Below are positions 6,354-13,792 of a stretch of 15,648 nt of DNA, piece after piece. The notes beneath the pieces are model-generated. The model saw nothing but the letters and a program-made list of their open reading frames with translations. It searched no databases and had not been told where the DNA came from. The DNA lies in the NCBI GenBank assembly GCA_001275005.1, contig JWZX01000102.1, positions 1 to 15,648 of the forward strand, read 5' to 3'. Position 1 is the first letter of the stretch. Every line of letters begins with the position of its first letter. Source of the stretch: Chrysochromulina tobinii. Lineage: Eukaryota; Haptophyta; Prymnesiales; Chrysochromulinaceae. The position numbers and the translations under genes are program-made.

Positions 6354-8054
6354 ATGCGCCGTTCGCGAGTGAACGCCGTCACATTTTTGGACCTACAGTA
6401 CCGTGTGCGGGTGCGCGTCGGACAGCGTAGGAGCCGTCCCATGTGCAATGCTCCCGCCACGAGCATTGGCAAGAAGCCACCCCTGGGAGAACGGATCTTC
6501 ACGTACGTCATGACTGAGTACCGCTCGCTTATTGTCGTCCTTTTTGCGCTGCCGCTCTCGATGATGTGGGACTTCCTGCTCTACCTGCGTTGGCAGTGGG
6601 CGGCCTACACGAAGGTGCCAGTGCTCCACGCGACGCGTGTGGAGCGCGTCGTGGAACAGATCAAGGCGCGCCCGAAGGGCATGCGCATGTGCACTGGGCG
6701 CCCGGGCTGGCAATGCATGTCGCTCTCTTACCGCAACTACAAGAGCAGCATGCATCAGATCGACGCTGTCGTCGACATGATCGACATTGTGTCACTGGAC
6801 CTCAAGTCAGACAATATGTCCATTACGGTCGAGCCACTCGTCACGACCGGGCAGCTTACGGGTGCGCTGCTCCATCTCGGCTACACTCTGCCGGTGGTGC
6901 CAGAGATGGACGACCTCACGGTGGGTGGGCTTGTGAATGGAACGGGCATCGAATCCTCCTCCCATTTGGAAGGCCTGTTCCACGAGCAGTGCCTGGCATA
7001 CGAGGTTTGCTTGGCAGACGGCACTGTGGTCAACGCGACGCCCGACAACGAGTACTCCGATCTTTTCCACGCCATCCCATGGTCCTATGGGACCCTAGGC
7101 ATGCTGCTGTCCGTCAAAATTCGCGTCGTCCCGTGCAAGAAGTACGTGCAGGTGACGTACACGCCGCATCGGGATCGGACGGCTGGCGTGGCTCACTTCG
7201 CCAAGCTCGCTGGAGCTGGCAAGGCCGCCCCCAGCTTTGTCGAGGCGCTCGCATTCTCGCCCACCGAGCTCGTCGTGATGGCTGGCGAGATGGTCGACGA
7301 GGCGCCCACGGGCGTCAACCACCTGGGTCACTGGTACAAGCCCTGGTTCTACAAGCACTGCGAGAGCAAGCTGCACGATGGCAAGCCTAGCGTCGAGTAC
7401 ATTCCGCTGCGCGACTACTATCACCGGCATACCAAGTCCATGTTCTGGGAGATGGAGCTCTTCCTGCCAGTGGGCAACCACCCAATTGCGCGCGTGCTGC
7501 TCGGATGGCTGCTGCCGCCCAAGGTGTCCTTCATGAAGCTCACGCAGACAGAGATGACACGCAAGCTGATGGAGGAGACGCATCTGGCGCAGGACTTCAT
7601 GTTCCCCATGGATACACTCGAGGAGTGCATCGCCCTCTCCGATGACCTCTTTGACAGGTTTTACCCGCTGTGGCTCTGCCCCCACGTCCACCGACCGATG
7701 CCCGGCACCATCATGCCCGATCCCGTCCGCCCCGGGCCCGACGGCTCGCAGATGTACGTGGACCTTGGTGTCTACGGGCTGCCCACGTGCGTCAAGGAGC
7801 GCCCCACCTGCCACGGATTCGACATGATCAAGTCGATGCGCACATTCGAGGCCAGGATGCGCCAAATTGGAGGCGTCGAGATGCTGTACGCCGACATCTT
7901 CTGCACCAAGGAGGAGTTCGAGTCCATGTACCCGCACAAGGGCTACCGTGAGCTGCGCGCCAAGTACGGAGCCGTGGGCGCGTTCCCCGAGGTTTATGAC
8001 AAGATCAACAACCCCGACAAGAAGGCGAAGGCGACGGTCACCAAGTCCAAGTGA
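6354..8054 (+). CDS. DHCR24: Delta24-sterol reductase, DHCR24/DWF1 (DIMINUTO) type
   Basis: FAD-dependent reductase that saturates or isomerises the C24 side-chain double bond of sterols, an ER-membrane step of sterol synthesis that uses NADPH. The product is 566 residues from the first ATG, close to the length of plant DWF1. A membrane segment at about 56-80 (SLIVVLFALPLSMMWDFLLYL) precedes an FAD_binding_4 domain at about 95-262. The family-typical block runs from VVPEMDDLTVGGLVNGTGIE (181-200) through SSSHLEGLFHEQC to WSYGTLGML. The C-terminal substrate region keeps the usual length, and no frame break or intron is visible. A second ATG at 6441 (residue 30) would remove a basic leader and give 537 residues; the first has A at -3. 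The lysine-rich C-terminus (NPDKKAKATVTKSK) resembles a cytosolic ER-retention type of tail. Divergent from the SET-domain gene. Confidence 0.95.
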   Translation: MRRSRVNAVTFLDLQYRVRVRVGQRRSRPMCNAPATSIGKKPPLGERIFTYVMTEYRSLIVVLFALPLSMMWDFLLYLRWQWAAYTKVPVLHATRVERVVEQIKARPKGMRMCTGRPGWQCMSLSYRNYKSSMHQIDAVVDMIDIVSLDLKSDNMSITVEPLVTTGQLTGALLHLGYTLPVVPEMDDLTVGGLVNGTGIESSSHLEGLFHEQCLAYEVCLADGTVVNATPDNEYSDLFHAIPWSYGTLGMLLSVKIRVVPCKKYVQVTYTPHRDRTAGVAHFAKLAGAGKAAPSFVEALAFSPTELVVMAGEMVDEAPTGVNHLGHWYKPWFYKHCESKLHDGKPSVEYIPLRDYYHRHTKSMFWEMELFLPVGNHPIARVLLGWLLPPKVSFMKLTQTEMTRKLMEETHLAQDFMFPMDTLEECIALSDDLFDRFYPLWLCPHVHRPMPGTIMPDPVRPGPDGSQMYVDLGVYGLPTCVKERPTCHGFDMIKSMRTFEARMRQIGGVEMLYADIFCTKEEFESMYPHKGYRELRAKYGAVGAFPEVYDKINNPDKKAKATVTKSK

Positions 8055-8183
8055 GCCGGCTGCGATGGCAATGCTAGCACCGCATGTGTATGTGTGATGC
8101 GTCCGGGTGTTCTGTCCACTCTCAGTCTGTCGACGCGAGGTTGACGCATCGACGGTCTCGGGTCTCCATAGGCTGAAAGAGTA

Positions 8184-8232
8184 GGGGGGTCGCGTTCTAT
8201 CGTGGGGGGCTGGGGGGGTGTCCTCGCCGGGG
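8184..8232 (+). other. Four G-run tract, possible G-quadruplex
   Basis: Runs of 6, 6, 7 and 4 guanines start at 8184, 8204, 8212 and 8229. They lie 130-178 nt after the sterol reductase stop, probably in or just past its 3' untranslated region, on the RNA-like strand. Confidence 0.55.
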
Positions 8233-8236
8233 CGCG

Positions 8237-8259
8237 GCGCGCGCGCACGCGCGCGCGCA
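8237..8259. repeat. Alternating purine-pyrimidine (GC)n tract
   Basis: Twenty-three bases alternate strictly between purine and pyrimidine, almost all GC with one AC step. The tract is self-complementary around its centre. It is a candidate Z-DNA or cruciform segment and directly follows the G-run tract. Confidence 0.7.
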
Positions 8260-8290
8260 GATGATAATGAAAAACACAATCTGACGAGGT

Positions 8291-8302
8291 GACGTGCACG
8301 TC
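8291..8302. promoter_or_regulatory. 12-bp palindrome with two ACGT cores
   Basis: GACGTGCACGTC is perfectly palindromic and carries two ACGT cores, the core bound by many plant and algal bZIP factors. Its position 424 bp upstream of the next ATG is compatible with a distal promoter element, but regulation is only inferred. Confidence 0.35.
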
Positions 8303-8426
8303 GGCGGGTTGCCGGGTTCGTCCTCGGACCTCGGACGCCATCGGTGCGGACGATGTTCATGTTGCGGGTATCGCTATCGGCCAGAATATATTTTCCGGTG
8401 AGTGGCCCGTGAGTTCCACAGTCTAC

Positions 8427-8541
8427 TACCGGTACAGTTACGTATCCCGGCTCCCCCGGTGTCTTTTTACCGGTACAGTAACAGGGCCATACTTCCTCTG
8501 AACAATACGGCACACAGTACCGCTGTACCGGTAAACAGCGG
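8427..8541. repeat. ACCGGTA dyad repeats upstream of the glycosyltransferase-like gene
   Basis: TACCGGTACAGT at 8427-8438 recurs as TTTACCGGTACAG at 8466-8478, whose exact reverse complement CTGTACCGGTAAA lies at 8523-8535. The last copy also sits in a hairpin CCGCTGT/ACAGCGG (8520-8526 with 8535-8541). The 13-bp arms with a 44-bp spacer resemble the ends of a tiny inverted-repeat element or spaced dimer sites. Confidence 0.75.
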
Positions 8542-8570
8542 AACAGTACAGTACATACTGCGCGTTGTTG

Positions 8571-8609
8571 AGCAGCAGCAGCTAAGCAGCAGCAGCTAAG
8601 CAGCAGCAC
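8571..8609 (+). repeat. 14-bp AGC-rich tandem repeat
   Basis: AGCAGCAGCAGCTA occurs at 8571-8584 and 8585-8598, with a partial third copy to 8609. The TAA at 8597 within it is the stop that bounds the open frame upstream of the next gene. Confidence 0.8.
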
Positions 8610-8725
8610 TGTCCGTAAGCGCGCGGGCTCCCTCGCCGCCGCCGCATGCCCAGTTCAGGATCGCTTTCGCGTGCGCTTGCTCAGGTACGGTTCCTCGGTG
8701 TGCTCAGAGGGTCAGAACGGAAACT

Positions 8726-10591
8726 ATGATCTCGTGCAGAGCCGACCAATGCCCTACCCTTCAGGGTCAGATGGATGTCTCGAAGATGTGCTCGCCAGCA
8801 GGGCTGAAGCCTCAGGCCGACGAGATGAACAAGCCACTGACGGGAAACCATGGCATGGTCCATGCATGCGGCCAGCAGAATCAATGCACTCCAGGCGTCC
8901 AGAGGTCATGCATGGCCGACTACAAAGGTGGCAAAACAGTGCTCATCACGAGCACGCGCACTTCGAGCCTGCTTAAATCCGCCATCAGGTCCGTTGAACC
9001 TTTGGCGGCGACGACACCTGCAGACCCTGCAGACCGTCCGCTCGATCTGCCGCTGTGGATCTATCACGAGGAGTCACATGATAGGCAGCCGTTGCCTGGC
9101 GCTATCCGTGAGTGGGCAAATGCCAAGCACGTCTGCCTTGTCGACCTCTTCCATGTGGTCCCAGAGCTCCACCACTGGCTGCACTCCAACGCATCGTGCA
9201 TCGATGCCTTCTACAAGATCGCGGGCCATTCTGAGCCGTTCGAGAAAACTTTGGTTTTCAAGTCGGCTAAAGTCCTTGTGCGCAAGACTGCCGCGATCTT
9301 CCACGCCGTCCATTCTCTGCCAAACAAGGCGACCGTCTTATGGGTGGACTTTGACGTGGCTCCATCGGCTGAGGCGGCGCTGGACTGGACTGTCTTTTGG
9401 AACTTCGTACAGCAGCATGACGTCTCCTACCTGCCATTCGTGCACGCCGTGAGAACGGTATCAGCAGTCCTGAGTGGAGCTTCGTTCCCTCCTCACGGGG
9501 GGCCGCTGCCAAACACAACCAGGTGCACTGACCCGGGACGCGACGTTGACAAAGCGGCGCTCGGCAGCACGATGTGGGTAGTCGACACGGGCGTGCTTGC
9601 ACTGGTTGTCAGCGACGTTACGCGCGAGCTCGCTGCGCTCGTCCTTAGACATTACGACTCAACGGCTTCCGAGCTTGCTTCGAAGTGCTTGTGCCAGCTT
9701 CAGAGCTCAGCCAACGAGGCTGCGCTGCTCAGCGTCGACAGCGATGCCGATGGGCCGCAGAATGAGACTGCTTGCTCCAACTACAGAGGTTACGCAGTGG
9801 ACGTCAAGCCAAACAAGTGGTGCAAGGACCGTATCAATTATTGCCGTCACGAATACATCGCCAAACGCTGCCGAGCCACGTGCAAGACGTGCAAGAGCAC
9901 GCGTGAGCTGAAGATTCGTCGCTCCCAGGAGGGGTGCGCGCAAGTGCGGCGGTCCCTGTACCTCGACGACCTCTTTGTGTGGACATTGTACTTGCAAGCC
10001 GACCTATCACCGGCCGAATCGATGCCAGTCCTGCCTCGCCTACGCTCACCGCTTTCCCATGGCTGGTTTGCAGTCGGTAACAGGAGTCAGATGCTGTCGC
10101 AGAAACAGAGAGATGTGCACCAGAGGATGGGGAAGCTTTGCCCCACCGCGCTGGACCGCCACCACTGGCGGTGCTTTGAATGTGCAAGTACAAGTCCATT
10201 ATCGGTGTGCAAGTCCTCCTTCTTCATGTCCACCGAGTGTCCGGGCGCCTCGAGCTTCACCTCGCCGTTCAACACCTTCACGTACTTCCAACATAAGATC
10301 AATCAAGGCGCTGGTGACTACACGGCCCGGGCAGCGGCCTGGCAGCGTACGACTCGCAATGCAAGCGCGGCCACTCGCAATTCAAGCGCGGCAATGAACA
10401 TGTACCTGAGAAACGGCTGCATTTGTAGACGTTGCACCATGCCCCCCCGCCGCCCGTCGCCGGTGCGTACGAATATATCCGATCCGTACAAGCCTAGCCC
10501 AACCGGGGCAACTGCTACTCAGCGTACCGCACGGCACGTTCCGAACAAGACAGAGCTGCAAGCGAAGAGCAGTCCGGCTCGAGTTCACTGA
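8726..10591 (+). CDS. Glycosyltransferase-like protein with internal ShK-type cysteine module
   Basis: Probably a Golgi or secreted nucleotide-sugar-type transferase; donor and acceptor are unknown. Residues about 70-240 look like a GT-A fold: a first strand TVLITSTRTSSLL, then PLWIYHEES, and VLWVDFDVAP (204-213), whose DFD fits the metal-binding DxD. MWVVDTGVLAL (283-293) and NEAALLSV resemble the later NTG and acidic blocks of such enzymes. Between that block and a conserved-looking YLDDLFVWTLYLQ is a module with cysteines 350, 366, 373, 382, 386 and 389; its ending C-x3-C-x2-C with WC-x6-C matches ShK-like domains. The remainder is cysteine-rich with many N-glycosylation sequons and a basic, Pro-rich end. 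No signal peptide or anchor follows the chosen ATG, although 13 cysteines and the sequons imply secretion, so the N-terminus may be incomplete. An ordinary hypothetical protein outside known GT families is the alternative. Confidence 0.65.
   Translation: MISCRADQCPTLQGQMDVSKMCSPAGLKPQADEMNKPLTGNHGMVHACGQQNQCTPGVQRSCMADYKGGKTVLITSTRTSSLLKSAIRSVEPLAATTPADPADRPLDLPLWIYHEESHDRQPLPGAIREWANAKHVCLVDLFHVVPELHHWLHSNASCIDAFYKIAGHSEPFEKTLVFKSAKVLVRKTAAIFHAVHSLPNKATVLWVDFDVAPSAEAALDWTVFWNFVQQHDVSYLPFVHAVRTVSAVLSGASFPPHGGPLPNTTRCTDPGRDVDKAALGSTMWVVDTGVLALVVSDVTRELAALVLRHYDSTASELASKCLCQLQSSANEAALLSVDSDADGPQNETACSNYRGYAVDVKPNKWCKDRINYCRHEYIAKRCRATCKTCKSTRELKIRRSQEGCAQVRRSLYLDDLFVWTLYLQADLSPAESMPVLPRLRSPLSHGWFAVGNRSQMLSQKQRDVHQRMGKLCPTALDRHHWRCFECASTSPLSVCKSSFFMSTECPGASSFTSPFNTFTYFQHKINQGAGDYTARAAAWQRTTRNASAATRNSSAAMNMYLRNGCICRRCTMPPRRPSPVRTNISDPYKPSPTGATATQRTARHVPNKTELQAKSSPARVH
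9773..9892 (+). other. ShK-like six-cysteine domain coding segment
   Basis: This is the part of the glycosyltransferase-like gene encoding residues 350-389. Cysteine spacing is C-x15-C-x6-C-x8-C-x3-C-x2-C. The first interval is longer than in typical ShK domains, so this is a variant; the three-disulfide fold is inferred. ShK modules are widespread protein-protein or channel-binding folds and do not by themselves indicate a toxin; here the module sits in a large enzyme-like protein. Confidence 0.6.
10352..10393 (+). repeat. 21-bp in-frame tandem duplication
   Basis: Units 10352-10372 and 10373-10393 differ at two bases. Each encodes Thr-Arg-Asn-(Ala/Ser)-Ser-Ala-Ala, so the duplication doubles an N-glycosylation sequon in the tail of the glycosyltransferase-like protein. 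Confidence 0.85.
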
Positions 10592-10908
10592 AAGGTCTGA
10601 GCCGCCCCTGCGCGCGTTGCCGTTGGCCCTAGCGGCTGTAGCCGGGCCGTAGCGCAACAATGTCGCATAGAGATAGTCTAGTGGTCGTGTTATATATTTT
10701 CGTTTTCAGAGCGTCTCCACATGAGGATGGAGGAACGTGTTAGGTATTACCGTACATCCGATCAACTCGACGTCGTCAGCGTCTACTCTGAACATAGTTT
10801 ATCTTTTCCCGATAGAATTCAAGTATTCAACATGAATACGCCGCGCATGTGCCGAATCGAATCATCCTATTCTGCTGCGGCGTTCTTGCTCCTTGCTTCG
10901 TTGGAGTC
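10592..10908. other. Convergent spacer between the glycosyltransferase-like and PPR genes
   Basis: This 317-bp gap holds two facing 3' ends. A hairpin lies at 10616-10658. An AT-rich patch, TTATATATTTT, is at about 10689-10699. Apparent short frames here have no coding bias. No RNA gene is visible. Confidence 0.55.
10616..10658 (+). terminator. Imperfect hairpin in the 3' region of the glycosyltransferase-like gene
   Basis: Paired segments are GTTGC/GCAAC (10616-10620 with 10654-10658), GGCCC/GGGCC (10625-10629 with 10644-10648) and GGCT/AGCC (10634-10637 with 10640-10643). It starts 24 nt after the stop codon. A role in 3' end formation or mRNA stability is possible; it is not a bacterial terminator and the type label is used loosely. 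Confidence 0.3.
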
Positions 10909-13605
10909 TCACATGGCAAACGAGCCCAGCGTGAGGGCAAGCTCCGACGCCGCCGAGCGCATAAGCGGTATGGCCGGCGGCACCGCTCCAGAGGCTGAGC
11001 CGAGGGCGGCTTCCGACTTGGAACGCACGAATGCGAGCCCAGCGATCGCCGAGCCGCTGGCGTCGATGGCGCCGCTCGCGCCGCACGCACCCTCGGCGGC
11101 CATCACCTGCTGCGCCACCCGGAGCAGTCGCAGACGGTCGGAGCGCGAGCGGGTGAGAGGCACGCCCAGCAGCCGTACGTCCGGCATGCTCTCGCCGCGA
11201 GGCATCGAGGGCGCGGGTGCCATGGCGCCCGCTATGGCGCCCGCTGACAAGTCGGCTTCGACCTCGGTCTGGTTGTGCAGCGAGACCTCCCGAGATTCCC
11301 GGCGCGAGATATTGGGCGAGACATTGGGCGAGGACGACTCGCCCATCTCTGCCCATCCCTGCCTGGCCGGGGACTTAGGTGGCATCGGGGGTGGCTTGGG
11401 CGGCGGCGCCTTTTGCTTCTTGATAGCGGAGTTGGGTGTCGCCCTCACGCCGACCCTCGCGGGATCTTCGCGGGATGCTCGCGCCTCGCGGCCACGGCTG
11501 CTGCCGCCACTGCTGCCGCTGCTGTACCGGCCGCTGTTGCGGCGCGCCGAGCGCGCCGTTTCCCATCCATCCTCGTCGATGGCCGCTGCGATCTGCTGCA
11601 CGGGGTCCATCATGGGCTCATCAGACTCACTCATCTCCGCGTCGGCACCGCCCACGTCGGCCGCCAGCTCCTCGTCTGCCCCCACGGCCTCCAGCGCCGG
11701 CGGCTCTGACAGCGCCGATGCCGCCGCCGATGCCGCCGCCGATGCCGCTGGGGCATTGGCACGCATCCCCCAGGCATTCGGCGAAGACGGATGGAGTCCT
11801 GGGGGACATGGCGGGCTGATGGCAGCCGCAGCCGCCCGCGTCGTGCGCCCGTGCGCCGCCGCCACCGTGGGCGTCGGCGCCGCAGTCGCCGCCGCCTTCC
11901 TCATCTCCTGAAACACCTTGTCACCGACGGCCCGAGTGCATGCGCTGGTGAGGAATTCATTCAACGGGATCCGCGAACGAAGCAGTCCCTCGACGTGGGC
12001 GCGCACGCGTGGCTTTCCGACGGCGCGCGCGCCACTCGAGGGCGCGCGGATGCACGCCTGCAGCAGTGCGCCGTAGGTGTAGTGGTCGGGTTGCAGCCGC
12101 CGCTCGGCCAGCTGCGCGCAGACGCGCTCGACTGCATCGAGATCGCCGGCAGCTGCATGCGCCGACGCGAGGGCGTTGAATGTCACCTGGGAGGGCTCGA
12201 CCCGCGCCGAAAGCATCATGCCGAAGGTGGTCTCGGCGGCGGCGATGCACCCCGCCTTGCCCTGTGCTGAGATGAGCGCGTTGAACGAGGCAGCCGAGAG
12301 CGACGCCTTCGCATGCACTAGAGCTCGCAAAGATTCCACAGCCGCCTCGAGCTCGCCAGATGTGGTGAGCGCGTGGATCAGGATGGCATGAGTGGTAGGC
12401 GTGACCTCGACAGCCTCCCGGCGCATGCGCTCGACACAGCGCAGCGCCGCCGCCGCGTCGCCGCGCTTGGCGTGGGCCGAGCAGACAGTGTTGTATGAGA
12501 CCGCATCCGGTTGAAGCCCCGCGGCAGCCATACGATCGAGCCAAGCCTGGGCCGCCTTGCCGTCGGCCGCCTTGGCGTGTGCGTTGAGCACGGTGGAGTA
12601 GCTCACCTGGTTGGGCTGCAGCCCCGCCGCGAGCAGCTGCGCGAACGCCGCCTCCGCCTCCGCCGGCTTCTCCGCGCGCACGCAGGCCAGCAGCAGCGTG
12701 TTGTACGAGATCAGATCTGGCTGCGCACATGGCAGCTCGTCGCGCGCATGCTCTTCGAACCATGCAAGCAGCTTGCGCGCGCCGGGCACGTCAGCCACGT
12801 TGGCGTACGCGGAGAGCGCCGTGTTGAGCGCCATCGCGTCCGGCAGCACCTTGGCGTCGATCATACGCCAGAGTGTTCGGGCTGCATCGGCTGGGCGGCG
12901 CGCGCGCGCAAAGGCCGACACCACCGCGGTGAAGGTGATACGGCTAGGCGCGAAGCCGGCGTCGAGCATCGAGTGCAGGATGTCCTCGGCCTTGTCGGGC
13001 CGACCCGCCGTGCCCATCGCCGTGATCACCGTGTTGAACGACACCTCGTCCGGCGGCGGGTAACCCGCTGCGCCGCCAGCAGCGAGCGAGCGCATCATCG
13101 AGCTGAGCAGCGCCGCGGCTCCTGTGAAGTCGGGTGGCGTGAGTCGCATGATGGCCTTGAGCTGCACGTTGCATGCAGCCGTGTCGGGCTGCATGCCCGC
13201 CTCCCGCATGCGAGCGAGCCAGGCGAGCACTGCCTCGGGCGTGCTGTGCTTGTCAAGGGCATGAAGGACATTCACGCAGATAGACTGCGAAGGCGTGAAA
13301 CCACCGCGCGTGCAGGTGGCAAGGACACCCTCGATCGCGGCCTCGACTGAGTGGCCGATGGCGAGCAGCGCGTTGAACTGCATGTTCGCCATGCGCACGT
13401 TGGCTGCGCTGCCCGCGCGCGCCAGCGTGGCAAGGGCACCGTTTGGGTCGCCCGCGCGCAGCAACGCGGCCATCTCGGACTCGTCGTTGCCTTCAGCCTT
13501 GCTGCTGGCGGCCGAGCCAGTCGACAGGGTGCGCATTGCAGCCACCTCCGTCGCAGGAAGGCTGAGGCCGGGCGGAAGGGACGGCGGCAAGGAGGACGTC
13601 GCCAT
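10909..13605 (-). CDS. P-class pentatricopeptide repeat (PPR) protein with long disordered tail
   Basis: Sequence-specific RNA-binding protein, expected in plastid or mitochondrion. The first in-frame ATG is at 13605 (taattATGGcg, favourable context); codons further upstream reach only a TTG. Numbering from there (898 aa): a Ser/Ala/Pro-rich leader of about 60 residues that could be a transit peptide, then about 12 PPR motifs at 71-521. From residue 186 to 506 nine motifs follow without gaps, eight of exactly 35 residues and one (256-296) of 41. Typical motif cores are VSFNTVITA, ISYNTLLLA, VSYSTVLNA and VTFNALASA. No DYW, E or Smr domain follows. The tail, about 545-898, is Ala/Ser/Pro-rich with poly-Ala, an acidic stretch, KAPPPKPPPMPPK and three RSxS-type motifs near the end. 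Divergent from the acid amidase gene with only 187 bp between ATGs. Confidence 0.9.
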   Translation of the reverse strand: MATSSLPPSLPPGLSLPATEVAAMRTLSTGSAASSKAEGNDESEMAALLRAGDPNGALATLARAGSAANVRMANMQFNALLAIGHSVEAAIEGVLATCTRGGFTPSQSICVNVLHALDKHSTPEAVLAWLARMREAGMQPDTAACNVQLKAIMRLTPPDFTGAAALLSSMMRSLAAGGAAGYPPPDEVSFNTVITAMGTAGRPDKAEDILHSMLDAGFAPSRITFTAVVSAFARARRPADAARTLWRMIDAKVLPDAMALNTALSAYANVADVPGARKLLAWFEEHARDELPCAQPDLISYNTLLLACVRAEKPAEAEAAFAQLLAAGLQPNQVSYSTVLNAHAKAADGKAAQAWLDRMAAAGLQPDAVSYNTVCSAHAKRGDAAAALRCVERMRREAVEVTPTTHAILIHALTTSGELEAAVESLRALVHAKASLSAASFNALISAQGKAGCIAAAETTFGMMLSARVEPSQVTFNALASAHAAAGDLDAVERVCAQLAERRLQPDHYTYGALLQACIRAPSSGARAVGKPRVRAHVEGLLRSRIPLNEFLTSACTRAVGDKVFQEMRKAAATAAPTPTVAAAHGRTTRAAAAAISPPCPPGLHPSSPNAWGMRANAPAASAAASAAASALSEPPALEAVGADEELAADVGGADAEMSESDEPMMDPVQQIAAAIDEDGWETARSARRNSGRYSSGSSGGSSRGREARASREDPARVGVRATPNSAIKKQKAPPPKPPPMPPKSPARQGWAEMGESSSPNVSPNISRRESREVSLHNQTEVEADLSAGAIAGAMAPAPSMPRGESMPDVRLLGVPLTRSRSDRLRLLRVAQQVMAAEGACGASGAIDASGSAIAGLAFVRSKSEAALGSASGAVPPAIPLMRSAASELALTLGSFAM

Positions 13606-13792
13606 AATTACGTTCTCGAAGTGGAAGGTTGTGGAGCGACGGAATCTTTGCGAGAAAGGAAACGAAAAATCGTGCAATTTGTAGTACGAGTACTTACTCG
13701 AACATGTATCGGTTCAACGTCACGGCCCGCCGGCGCGTCTCGTCAAATTGCCAGATTCCGTCCTCGGCGAGGCCGACGAAATCGCGGCATCC
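13606..13792. promoter_or_regulatory. Compact bidirectional promoter between the PPR and acid amidase genes
   Basis: Only 187 bp separate the two divergent ATGs, so both core promoters and leaders must share it. The dyad CGAGTA-CT-TACTCG at 13687-13700 lies near the middle, and a CRE-like ACGTCA half-site follows at about 13719-13724. The PPR-proximal part is AT-richer than either gene. No TATA box is evident. Confidence 0.55.

Larger units (their letters stand above)
8055..8725. other. Spacer between the sterol reductase and glycosyltransferase-like genes
   Basis: This 671-bp gap holds the 3' end of one gene and the promoter of the next. In order it contains a cluster of G runs (8184-8232), an alternating purine-pyrimidine GC tract (8237-8259), the 12-bp palindrome GACGTGCACGTC (8291-8302), an AT-rich GAATATATTTT patch near 8384-8394, repeated ACCGGTA sites (8427-8541) and a 14-bp AGC-rich tandem repeat (8571-8609). 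The frame of the next gene stays open upstream to a stop at 8597 but has no ATG there. The CAG-GTACGG at about 8682-8690 looks like a splice donor, so a short upstream exon is possible. Confidence 0.6.

Noticed and set aside
6566-7390. 274-codon plus-strand frame inside the sterol reductase gene
   Set aside because: It is out of frame with a highly conserved protein and its product is Arg/His/Pro-rich noise.
7095-8609. 504-codon minus-strand frame opposite the sterol reductase
   Set aside because: It overlaps a clearly conserved gene on the other strand, has low-complexity and Arg/His-rich composition and no recognisable domain. It is a mirror of GC-biased codons.
9773-9892. ShK-like module considered as evidence of a toxin gene
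   Set aside because: ShK folds are common accessory domains; here it sits in a 621-residue enzyme-like protein with no toxin context.
10721-11911. 396-codon plus-strand frame opposite the PPR tail
   Set aside because: It is Ala/Ser/Arg low-complexity and antisense to a confirmed PPR gene; no domain or conserved block is seen.
12511-13350. 279-codon plus-strand frame opposite the PPR repeats
   Set aside because: Its apparent periodicity is the shadow of the 35-residue PPR motifs on the opposite strand.
13606-13677. N-terminal extension of the PPR protein beyond ATG 13605
   Set aside because: The frame reaches only a TTG, third positions lose their G/C bias, and the ATG at 13605 has a good start context.
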